DNA from: an uncultured Butyricicoccus sp.
GTDB taxonomy: Bacteria > Bacillota > Clostridia > Oscillospirales > Butyricicoccaceae
NCBI GenBank assembly: GCA_900557315.1
Contig: USSI01000123.1
Coordinates: 1 to 5,134, forward strand
Direction of reading: 5' to 3'
Length of the DNA stretch: 5,134 nt
Below are positions 1 to 5,134 of the stretch, piece by piece. Within the stretch, counting starts at the first letter, position 1. Each line of letters opens with the position of its first letter. Under the pieces are notes generated by a model. It did not search any database. It saw only the letters and a program-made list of their open reading frames with translations, and was not told where the DNA came from. Made by a program: the position numbers and the translations under genes.

Positions 1-49
1 CCGCTTGACGTGCGGAAGGTCGGCGGTTCGAACCCGTCAATGTCCACCA
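1..49 (+). tRNA. tRNA-Val (anticodon GAC), 3' part only
   Basis: The window opens inside a tRNA, at the anticodon stem. The anticodon stem pairs CCGC (1-4) with GCGG (12-15) around the 7-nt loop TTGACGT (5-11), which puts the anticodon GAC at 7-9 and makes this valine. A 5-nt variable loop follows (17-21). The T arm has stem GGCGG (22-26), loop TTCGAAC (27-33) and stem CCGTC (34-38). The 3' acceptor strand is 39-45, the discriminator base is A46 and the CCA end is encoded (47-49). The D arm and 5' acceptor strand lie before the window. Base 37 is G rather than the A usual in tRNA-Val, so the identity is slightly less certain than the tRNA call itself. Confidence 0.88.
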
Positions 50-52
50 TAT

Positions 53-79
53 AAAACCGTCCTGAAAAGGACGGTTTTT
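53..79 (+). terminator. Intrinsic terminator after tRNA-Val
   Basis: A perfect 11-bp stem (53-63 with 68-78) closes a GAAA tetraloop (64-67) and ends in a run of five T (75-79). It begins four bases after the tRNA CCA end. It should end the tRNA transcript and insulate the downstream dipeptidase gene, which has its own promoter. Confidence 0.93.
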
Positions 80-137
80 CTGTTGCCCCAGAACGCAGCA
101 TGGATGCTGAAAGTTGATTTTATTTTACAATAAATGC

Positions 138-166
138 TTGACGAAGCAAAAGGTCGGTAGTAAAAT
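138..166 (+). promoter_or_regulatory. Sigma-A type promoter for the C69 dipeptidase gene
   Basis: The -35 box TTGACG (138-143) and -10 box TAAAAT (161-166) each differ from consensus at one position and are separated by an optimal 17-bp spacer. Transcription would start near 173, giving a leader of about 47 nt before the ATG at 220. The surrounding DNA is AT-rich, unlike the coding regions. This suggests well-expressed, housekeeping-type transcription; start-site mapping would be needed to prove it. Confidence 0.85.
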
Positions 167-181
167 ATATGTGATTTTATT

Positions 182-201
182 CATACTTTTACATAAGTAT
201 G
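182..201 (+). promoter_or_regulatory. Hairpin or dyad in the 5' leader of the dipeptidase gene
   Basis: CATACTT (182-188) and AAGTATG (195-201) are perfect inverted repeats around a 6-nt loop. The dyad lies about 9 nt after the predicted transcription start and ends one base before the ribosome binding site. As RNA it would form a 5'-end stem-loop that could stabilise the mRNA; as DNA it could be an operator. There is no T-run after it, so it is not a terminator. Confidence 0.5.
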
Positions 202-202
202 C

Positions 203-208
203 AGGAGG
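203..208 (+). promoter_or_regulatory. Ribosome binding site of the C69 dipeptidase gene
   Basis: AGGAGG matches the anti-Shine-Dalgarno sequence and sits 11 nt before the ATG at 220. A second, weaker AAAGGA (213-218 region) lies closer to the start. The site supports 220 as the start codon, as does the signal peptide that begins there. Confidence 0.85.
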
Positions 209-219
209 GTTAAAGGAAA

Positions 220-2244
220 ATGAAGTTTGGGAAAAGAACCATTGCCTGTGTCATGACTGCTGCGGCTGTACTGGCTTCCAGCATCGTTGGCGCGGGCGCG
301 TGCACCGGCGTATATGTTGGCAAGGATGTATCTGCCAGCGGCTATACCATGTTTGGCCGGTCAGAGGACATCGGCTCGGCGTACAATAAGATTTTCTTTG
401 TGCACGAAGCTGGTGACCACAAGGCGGGCGAAACCTATGTAGACGGTTATGGCCATGCATATACATACAAGACCGACAGCTACCGCTATACTGCCGTGAA
501 GGATGATCCGAATGCGGAGGATTTTGGCGAGTATGCATCTGACGATTTGACTTCGTACGAAGAAGCAGGCGTTAACGAATACGGTGTTGCACTGACTGCA
601 ACGATTACCATCCACTCGTCGGATAAGATTGTCGGCGAAGACGGCACAGACCCCAATGTTCCGACCGGGATTGATGAAATTTCCTATGCGACCATTCTGC
701 TGGGACAGTCCAAGACCGCGCGCGAGGGTGTGGAGCTGCTGGCGGAGATCGTCGAGCAGGATGGCGCAGCGGATAACCACTGCATCATGATTGGCGATAA
801 GAATGAGGTATGGTACATGGAAGTCCTCTCCGGACACCAGTACGTCGCCTATAAGCTGCCGGATGATGTGGTTCTGGTCAACCCCAATGTCAATATGATT
901 GACGAGGTTGATGTAAACGATACCGAAAATTATATTGTGTCCGACCAGCTGATCGAGGTAGCGCAGGAAGCCGGTACCTTTGTGGGCGATGCTGATGCCG
1001 GCATCATCAATGTGCAGCAGTCTTACGGCGTTGTTGCGGACGGCAATGGCTTTGACGATTCCGGGCGTTACCGCATTGCAATGGGGCAGAACTTCCTCAA
1101 CGAATCGCTGAACGTTACACCGGACCAGGATGCATATACATTTACTTTCACGCCGGACCGTAAAATCTCTGTAGAAGACCTGACCGAGTTCTTCGCACAG
1201 CATGGTGAGGGCACGGTTTACGACTCCTATCAGGACACCTCGATCCGCGGTATCAGCACCAACCGTCAGGCGGAGAGCCACATCTTTGAACTTCGCGACG
1301 ACCAGCCGGCCGAACTTTCGGTGGTTGAGTGGCTCGCCATGGCGATGTCGGATTATTCGGTATTTGTACCGTATTACCCCGTTCTGCTGGATGATACCCT
1401 GGATGCCTATCAGGTAGAGGGGACAGAGTACACTGAGGGTTCGGCGTACTGGGCGTTCCAGCGCGTTGCGGAACTGGCGAATAACGACCATGACGGCGTA
1501 GGCGTACAGGTCCGTGCGGCTTACAACGAGCTGCAGAAGCAGTTTATCGACGAGTTTGAAGCCCAGGAGGCTGAGATGGAAGCGACCTATGCCGAGGATC
1601 CGGCTGCGGCACGTACGCTGGCGACCGAGCAGGGCATGGAGATGGCGCAGCGGGCGATTGATCTTGCGAACAGCCTGTATGAAGAATATGCAGCACAGGG
1701 CTTTACCGACGTACCGGCTGACAGTTGGTTCGCGGATGCTGTGGATTATGTTACCGAAAACGGTCTGATGAATGGCACGGAAGAAACCACCTTCGGCCCG
1801 GACGAGACTACGACCCGCGGTATGATCGTCACCATCCTGTACCGCATGGAGGGTGAACCGGAGACCGAAGCTTCCGACTTTACCGACGTAGCTGCAGACG
1901 CCTATTATGCAGACGCGGTTGCTTGGGCGAACGCTAACGGCATTGTAACCGGCTATGGCGATGGCCTCTTTGGCCCGGATGATACGATCACCCGCGAGCA
2001 GATGGCTGCGATCCTGTACCGCTATGCGCAGTACAAGGGCTATGACGTAACCACCACCGGCAGTCTGGACGCTTACACGGATGCTGCGCAGATCAGCGAT
2101 TACGCTGTTACTGCGATGCAGTGGGCAAATGAGCAGGGCCTGATTACCGGCAGCACGAGCACCACGCTCGAGCCGCAGGGCAATGCGATCCGTGCGGAAG
2201 CGGCAACGATTCTGATGCGTTTCTGCGAGAATATTGCAAAGTAA
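220..2244 (+). CDS. Secreted peptidase C69 (PepD-like) dipeptidase with three SLH domains
   Basis: The 674-residue product is predicted to be a surface-anchored dipeptidase that would hydrolyse short peptides outside the membrane. Residues 1-27 form a signal peptide (basic start, hydrophobic core about 8-24, cleavage site AGA). The mature chain would begin at Cys28 in CTGVYVGK, which aligns with the N-terminal nucleophile of family C69, an Ntn-hydrolase family. Further family-like segments are FGRSED (about 45-50), VNEYGVALTAT and the DNHCIMIGD...VWYME stretch. The catalytic domain and its helical, acidic C-terminal part run to about 490. Three SLH repeats follow, starting near F495, F554 and Y619. 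Their TRAE-like motifs are TRGM (532-535), TREQ (591-594) and IRAE (657-660). SLH domains bind pyruvylated secondary cell-wall polymers. The gene is monocistronic, with its own promoter and terminator. The family and anchoring are clear; the natural substrate is unknown. Confidence 0.93.
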   Translation: MKFGKRTIACVMTAAAVLASSIVGAGACTGVYVGKDVSASGYTMFGRSEDIGSAYNKIFFVHEAGDHKAGETYVDGYGHAYTYKTDSYRYTAVKDDPNAEDFGEYASDDLTSYEEAGVNEYGVALTATITIHSSDKIVGEDGTDPNVPTGIDEISYATILLGQSKTAREGVELLAEIVEQDGAADNHCIMIGDKNEVWYMEVLSGHQYVAYKLPDDVVLVNPNVNMIDEVDVNDTENYIVSDQLIEVAQEAGTFVGDADAGIINVQQSYGVVADGNGFDDSGRYRIAMGQNFLNESLNVTPDQDAYTFTFTPDRKISVEDLTEFFAQHGEGTVYDSYQDTSIRGISTNRQAESHIFELRDDQPAELSVVEWLAMAMSDYSVFVPYYPVLLDDTLDAYQVEGTEYTEGSAYWAFQRVAELANNDHDGVGVQVRAAYNELQKQFIDEFEAQEAEMEATYAEDPAAARTLATEQGMEMAQRAIDLANSLYEEYAAQGFTDVPADSWFADAVDYVTENGLMNGTEETTFGPDETTTRGMIVTILYRMEGEPETEASDFTDVAADAYYADAVAWANANGIVTGYGDGLFGPDDTITREQMAAILYRYAQYKGYDVTTTGSLDAYTDAAQISDYAVTAMQWANEQGLITGSTSTTLEPQGNAIRAEAATILMRFCENIAK

Positions 2245-2272
2245 CCGGCAGAATATCATAAATCATGAACAG

Positions 2273-2296
2273 GAGCCGTCTCTCTTGAGACGGCTC
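2273..2296. terminator. Shared hairpin terminator between convergent genes
   Basis: A perfect 10-bp GC-rich stem (2273-2282 with 2287-2296) closes a TCTT loop. It starts 28 nt after the stop of the dipeptidase gene and lies 6 nt beyond the stop of the convergent permease gene. On the plus strand it is followed by an interrupted T-tract (TTATCTTT, 2297-2304). On the minus strand only scattered T follow, so termination there may be weaker. Its position makes it a likely bidirectional terminator. Confidence 0.8.
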
Positions 2297-2302
2297 TTAT
2301 CT

Positions 2303-3037
2303 TTATGCTGTTTTTACATCCCGCTTTTTCAGCCAAAGCACGCTGATGGCAAAGCCAAGCAGCAGATACAGAAAAGAGCTGATAACAAATGCAGCGGCAC
2401 TGCAGTCCATCGGCTCGGCCGGATTGTGCGAACACATGCCGAGTTCAAGCAGAGAAAAGGGGAAGTATACCCCAACCCCCTTGACAAGCGCAGGCAGGCC
2501 GCAGAACCCGCCGAGGATACCGGCCGCAACCGGCACGGCAAACGAGCGGACCATGAGTGCCACGCACAGCAGCAGTGCGGCCTGTACGGTCAGCGCCCAC
2601 CAGCCCCGCACAACCCAGTACACCAGTTCAAACGGGAGCGGGGCGGTCAGCCCTGCCAGTTTGCCGCTCACGATGAACAGAATGCCGATCAGGCACTGCG
2701 TCAGCGCAGTCAGAATGGACACCGCCGTCAGCTTGGCGGCCAGCATTGTGCCGACCGGGATAGGCTGGGTCATCACAGCGTTCCAGTTGCGGTTCAGATG
2801 CTCCAACCGGCAGACATATGCGCAGTACACGCCGGTCAGCGCCGGGGCGAACAGGGCACAGTAAAACAGTGCATGTTGTGTCCAGAGGGAATACCACTGT
2901 TCGGTGAGCATGCCGAGGTTGTTCAGATAGTTGGCTGTCCCCAGACCGGCGGAGAGCAGCGGCAGCACAAGCATCGCCAGCCAGATATACGAGCGGCGCA
3001 GTTTGAGGAATTCTGCACGAATCGAACGGATAAGCAC
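2303..3037 (-). CDS. ABC-2 type permease, lantibiotic-immunity (LanE/LanG-like) subunit
   Basis: The 244-residue protein is an integral membrane subunit of the exporter encoded by this operon. It has a short amphipathic start (RAEFLKLRR, 7-15) and about six hydrophobic segments, near 18-38, 56-76, 103-124, 146-163, 167-189 and 215-236. After the second segment comes a cytoplasmic stretch with E79-H80, W85 and P92-P94. It resembles the same stretch in the partner permease and probably contacts the ATPase (inference). The size and layout fit the 240-250 residue permeases of LanEG/CprBC-type transporters. The start is GTG at 3037: an AAGGAGGT site (3045-3052), embedded in the last codons of the upstream permease gene, lies 8 nt before it. 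Only 3 nt separate the two genes, so translation is probably coupled. I cannot tell LanE from LanG. Confidence 0.85.
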   Translation of the reverse strand: MLIRSIRAEFLKLRRSYIWLAMLVLPLLSAGLGTANYLNNLGMLTEQWYSLWTQHALFYCALFAPALTGVYCAYVCRLEHLNRNWNAVMTQPIPVGTMLAAKLTAVSILTALTQCLIGILFIVSGKLAGLTAPLPFELVYWVVRGWWALTVQAALLLCVALMVRSFAVPVAAGILGGFCGLPALVKGVGVYFPFSLLELGMCSHNPAEPMDCSAAAFVISSFLYLLLGFAISVLWLKKRDVKTA

Positions 3038-3040
3038 GGG

Positions 3041-3790
3041 TTAGACCTCCTTTTTGACGAACAGGATGCGCCCGATTACATAGATCAGAATAAAATAAGC
3101 GATCAGGCAGAGAAAACCAGTAAGATCGAAGCTGGTGAAATAATAGTCACTGATGCGGGTGGCTTCATCCCAGTCCATGGCGGTGTTGTACAGCACGGCA
3201 TAATACGCCCAGACAAAGAATTTCTGGAACGAAGGCGGAAAAAACAGCGAGAACAGGCCGATAAATGAGCCGATCAATCCGATAATCATGCCGATCATCT
3301 GGTTTGGGATCAGAAGCGACAGCACCAGCTGCAGCAGCAGAACCGTGAGCGTGGTCAGTAAGGTGGCGGCGAAATATTCTCCGATTTTGTCCAGCGGCGG
3401 CGCACCGTGGAAGCCGTTTATCATGCCGAAACAGAGGATCACGGCGATCTGCACAAGAACGAACAGTGTCATGTAAACTGCACCGCAGATGAATTTGCTG
3501 TCAAATAATGCCCCTGTGCGCTGGACGGTCTCCAGCAGCTTGAGGGTCTGGCCTTTATGCTCGATGTCTGCCATGCGGGAGGCCACGACTGCGGCGATCA
3601 CAGGCGTCATCATCGCGTTGAGCATGGGGAAATTGTATAGGATAATTGCCCAGCCCTGCTGTAATTCCTTTGCGCTCAGGTCGCGCATGCTGTACAGGCC
3701 CCATGCAAGCTGTGCAGCCATCATGATAAGCAGCGGCAGCCACAGCCTGCGGCGCCTGCATTTGAAGAATTCCATCCGAAGCGATCTCAT
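3041..3790 (-). CDS. ABC-2 type permease, lantibiotic-immunity (LanE/LanG-like) subunit
   Basis: The 249-residue membrane protein would form the heterodimeric channel with the permease encoded just downstream. It starts with a basic amphipathic segment (MEFFKCRRRR, 6-15) like its partner. It has about six hydrophobic segments, near 16-35, 50-71, 101-124, 139-161, 165-184 and 221-242. The cytoplasmic loop after the second segment carries ADIEHKGQTLKLLETV (74-89), a conserved-looking ABC-2 coupling region with E77-H78 matching E79-H80 of the partner. The ATG start overlaps the stop of the ATPase gene in the tetranucleotide ATGA (3787-3790). A GAGGGGG stretch about 10-15 nt upstream is only a fair ribosome binding site, so translation probably depends on ribosomes finishing the ATPase. 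Similarity between the two permeases suggests an old duplication, now diverged. Confidence 0.86.
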   Translation of the reverse strand: MRSLRMEFFKCRRRRLWLPLLIMMAAQLAWGLYSMRDLSAKELQQGWAIILYNFPMLNAMMTPVIAAVVASRMADIEHKGQTLKLLETVQRTGALFDSKFICGAVYMTLFVLVQIAVILCFGMINGFHGAPPLDKIGEYFAATLLTTLTVLLLQLVLSLLIPNQMIGMIIGLIGSFIGLFSLFFPPSFQKFFVWAYYAVLYNTAMDWDEATRISDYYFTSFDLTGFLCLIAYFILIYVIGRILFVKKEV

Positions 3791-4701
3791 AAGCTCGCCG
3801 CCCCCTCTGTCAGCTCGAGGAAGATATCCTCCAGATTCTTACGCCGCTCTTCGATGCGGGTCACGCCGATATTGCTGTCCGCCAGCAGGATGACGCACTG
3901 CGCAACCCTGTCGTCCTCCAGCGGCGGCAGGATGATCTCGCCGTCCCGCACTTCGTTTACTATGCCGTGGTGCGTCAGAAGTGCCTGCGCCATGGCGTTG
4001 TTCAGCGTGCGCAGGGCAAGGTGGTGCTCGCTTTTTTCGTGCAGACGGTCAATGGTGTCCTGATAGACCAGTGCGCCGTCTGCAATGACGCCGACATGGG
4101 TCGCCATCTGGTCGATCTCGCTGAGCAGATGGCTGGATACCACGACCGTCATGCCGAACTGGCGCGGCAGATCGCAGATCAGCTCGCGCATCTCCTGAAT
4201 GCCTGCCGGGTCGAGGCCGTTGGTCGGTTCATCCAGTATGAGCAGGCGCGGGTGCGCCAGCAGGGCGGCAGCCAGGCCGAGACGCTGCTTCATGCCAAGC
4301 GAATAATGCGCAACCTTTTTATCCTTCTGGCTGGTCAGGCGCACAATATCGAGTACCTCCCGGATGTTGCCCTCCGGCACGTTCCGCAGGGTCTGCAAAA
4401 TCCTGAGATTTTCCTCGCCGGTCAGGTGCCCGTAATAGGAAGGGGATTCGATCAGCGAACCGATGTCCTTCAGGATATCCAGCCGGTTTTTTTCGTTCAT
4501 CTGCCTGCCAAATACCTCGATTTGCCCGCTGGAGGGATGCGCCAGGCCAAGGATCATTTTAAGCGTCGTGGATTTGCCGGCGCCGTTCGGGCCAAGAAAG
4601 CCATAGATTGCGCCTTCCGGAACCGCCATGTGCAGGTTTTTTACGCGCATGGTGCCGCCATAACTTTTGCACAGGCCGGTTGTTTCAATCAGGTTTGCCA
4701 T
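3787..4701 (-). CDS. ABC transporter ATP-binding subunit, LanF/CprA-type (lantibiotic or cationic peptide export)
   Basis: The 304-residue ATPase powers the two permeases encoded downstream. Visible motifs are Walker A GPNGAGKST (37-45), signature YSLGMKQR (133-140), Walker B LLILDE (153-158), D-loop LD (163-164) and switch His191. Where most ABC ATPases have the Q-loop Gln, this one has Glu85 in IGSLIESP. That 'E-loop' is described for LanF proteins of LanFEG lantibiotic immunity transporters and supports this class. The tail after about 215 is a C-terminal extension typical of BcrA/LanF-like ATPases. I place the start at ATG 4701, because AGGAG (4713-4717) lies 11 nt before it. An in-frame GTG at 4713 would overlap that site and add four residues (MATT), so it is unlikely. 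It is the first gene of a three-gene operon. The peptide substrate is not known. Confidence 0.92.
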   Translation of the reverse strand: MANLIETTGLCKSYGGTMRVKNLHMAVPEGAIYGFLGPNGAGKSTTLKMILGLAHPSSGQIEVFGRQMNEKNRLDILKDIGSLIESPSYYGHLTGEENLRILQTLRNVPEGNIREVLDIVRLTSQKDKKVAHYSLGMKQRLGLAAALLAHPRLLILDEPTNGLDPAGIQEMRELICDLPRQFGMTVVVSSHLLSEIDQMATHVGVIADGALVYQDTIDRLHEKSEHHLALRTLNNAMAQALLTHHGIVNEVRDGEIILPPLEDDRVAQCVILLADSNIGVTRIEERRKNLEDIFLELTEGAASL

Positions 4702-4712
4702 TGTCGTGGCCA

Positions 4713-4717
4713 CTCCT
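4713..4717 (-). promoter_or_regulatory. Ribosome binding site that decides the ATPase start
   Basis: On the minus strand AAAAGGAG ends at 4713, with ATG at 4701-4699. The in-frame GTG at 4713-4711 shares its first G with this site and so has no usable spacing. This moves the start 12 nt downstream of the longest open frame. Confidence 0.75.
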
Positions 4718-4739
4718 TTTCGTTTCTTGTTATAGCGTA

Positions 4740-4745
4740 ATCATA
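4740..4745 (-). promoter_or_regulatory. Candidate -10 element of the exporter operon promoter
   Basis: TATGAT on the minus strand would start transcription near 4733, leaving a leader of about 31 nt with the ribosome binding site. No recognisable -35 box lies 16-18 bp upstream; that place is taken by the phased hexamers at 4756-4794. This is what an activator-dependent promoter looks like. TATAAC (4729-4734) is a weaker alternative -10. Confidence 0.5.
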
Positions 4746-4755
4746 CAATCCTTTT

Positions 4756-4794
4756 CTTACAGAGGCCTGAAGCCTACCTTACATTTGCCTTAAA
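4756..4794. promoter_or_regulatory. Candidate response-regulator operator: four hexamers at 11-bp period
   Basis: On the plus strand the hexamers are CTTACA (4756-4761), CTGAAG (4767-4772), CTTACA (4778-4783) and CTTAAA (4789-4794), each separated by 5 bp. Read on the minus strand, toward the exporter operon, the motif is TTTAAG-N5-TGTAAG-N5-CTTCAG-N5-TGTAAG. Direct repeats with an 11-bp period are the known layout of OmpR/PhoB-family sites, for example PhoP and CiaR boxes. The array lies between the two divergent -10 elements and ends 10 bp upstream of the exporter one. The second hexamer is a poor match (three differences). Function is inferred from geometry and context. Confidence 0.5.
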
Positions 4795-4819
4795 TTTTCT
4801 GCACGCGGCCTGCGTTTCG

Positions 4820-4828
4820 TGGTATGAT
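4820..4828 (+). promoter_or_regulatory. Candidate extended -10 promoter of the response regulator
   Basis: TGG followed by TATGAT (4823-4828) forms an extended -10 element, which can work without a good -35 box; the sequence 17 bp upstream (TGCACG, 4800-4805) matches consensus at only three positions. Transcription would start near 4835, only about 7-10 nt before the likely start codon, so the mRNA would be nearly leaderless. A second -10-like GATAAT lies at 4838-4843. Confidence 0.4.
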
Positions 4829-4844
4829 AACTTGGGTGATAATG

Positions 4845-5134
4845 ATGCAGGAGCTATATGATTTAAAAATCCTCGCCGTGGACGATGAAGCGGCGATTTG
4901 CGGCATGATCCGTGAAATACTGTCTGGGGCCGGTTTCCGGCAGGTGCAGACCGCGCAGGACTGCGCGCAGGCGCGGCAGGCGTTCCGCGATTTCCAGCCG
5001 GATGCGGTTGTACTCGACGTCATGCTGCCGGATGGGGATGGGTTTTCGCTGATGCAGGAGTTCCGCCGCGGGGAAAACGTGCCCATTCTGTTTCTGTCTG
5101 CACGAGACGCGGATGAAGACCGCCTGCGCGGCCT
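4845..5134 (+). CDS. Response regulator, receiver domain (partial, cut by window end)
   Basis: This is the start of a two-component response regulator; 96 codons are visible and no stop is reached. The receiver domain begins KILAVDDE (8-15), with the acidic pair D13-D14. The phosphoacceptor is Asp58 in VVLDVMLPDGDG, and the conserved Ser/Thr is Ser85 in LFLSAR. The conserved Lys and any output domain lie beyond the window, so the OmpR-type class is inferred from the operator geometry only. The start is uncertain: ATG codons at 4842 and 4845 are in frame, GTG 4836 and ATG 4824 are further options. GGGTGA (4834-4839) gives 4845 a weak ribosome binding site. The gene is divergent from the exporter operon and is probably its regulator, as in CprRK-cprABC or other bacitracin/lantibiotic resistance loci. 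A sensor kinase gene would be expected downstream. Confidence 0.88.
   Translation, partial: MQELYDLKILAVDDEAAICGMIREILSGAGFRQVQTAQDCAQARQAFRDFQPDAVVLDVMLPDGDGFSLMQEFRRGENVPILFLSARDADEDRLRG

Noticed and set aside
1..220. A tRNA-associated integration site (att)
   Set aside because: No integrase gene, no direct repeat of the tRNA 3' end elsewhere in the window, and no change in gene style after the tRNA.
299..303. Cys28 of the dipeptidase as a lipoprotein attachment site
   Set aside because: The residues before it are A-G-A, without the Leu or similar residue at -3 expected of a lipobox, and the Cys aligns with the C69 nucleophile. SLH domains already explain anchoring.
114..389. A 91-codon open frame overlapping the start of the dipeptidase gene
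   Set aside because: It begins before the mapped -10 box, has no ribosome binding site, and becomes Cys/Arg/His-rich where it runs out of frame through the real gene.
361..2259. A 632-codon open frame antisense to the dipeptidase gene
   Set aside because: Its codons are in exact register with the sense codons, so it stays open only because the real gene avoids TTA, CTA and TCA. It ends precisely at the TCA codon for Ser48. The product is rich in Arg, Ile and His and shows no domain.
2234..3268. A 344-codon plus-strand open frame opposite the two permease genes
   Set aside because: It is in mirror register with the permease codons, is very rich in Gln, Arg and His, has no ribosome binding site and crosses the shared terminator.
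3967..4740. A 257-codon plus-strand open frame opposite the ATPase gene
   Set aside because: The minus strand here encodes an ABC ATPase with all motifs intact, so this is a shadow.
4790..5086. A 98-codon minus-strand open frame at the right end
   Set aside because: The plus strand encodes an unmistakable receiver domain over the same bases; the minus product is low-complexity Ser/Cys-rich with no motif.

Overview
The window looks like chromosomal DNA from a Gram-positive member of the Clostridia. It is moderately GC-rich, its coding is dense, and it has strong AGGAGG ribosome binding sites, sigma-A type promoters, a surface protein with SLH repeats and a lantibiotic-immunity-type transporter. 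An Oscillospirales gut bacterium is my best guess; this is inference and I cannot name a genus.

Layout. Positions 1-49 are the 3' part of a tRNA-Val(GAC), closed by a strong intrinsic terminator (53-79). A good promoter (138-166) then drives a monocistronic gene (220-2244). It encodes a secreted peptidase-C69 (PepD-like) dipeptidase that carries three C-terminal SLH domains, so it is probably anchored to the cell wall. A hairpin at 2273-2296 lies between this gene and the convergent operon and may end transcription from both sides.

The minus strand from 4701 down to 2303 holds a compact three-gene operon: an ABC ATPase and two six-helix ABC-2 permeases. The ATPase and first permease overlap in an ATGA, and the second permease starts 3 nt after the first one stops. 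The ATPase has Glu instead of Gln in the Q-loop, the 'E-loop' known from LanF proteins. The set therefore looks like a LanFEG/CprABC-type exporter that protects the membrane from lantibiotics or other cationic peptides. No lantibiotic precursor or biosynthesis gene is visible here.

Divergent from the operon, a response regulator begins at about 4845 and is cut by the window end at 5134. The intergenic region (4714-4844) holds a TATGAT -10 element for each direction. Between them are four CTTACA-like hexamers spaced exactly 11 bp apart, the geometry of an OmpR/PhoB-family binding site. The simplest reading is a peptide-sensing module: a two-component system, whose kinase probably lies beyond the window, switches on its neighbouring peptide exporter.

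Nothing here demands a wholly new system. The most interesting points are the phased operator, the surface-anchored Ntn-type dipeptidase whose nucleophile would be exposed by signal peptidase, and the odd translation start of the response regulator.
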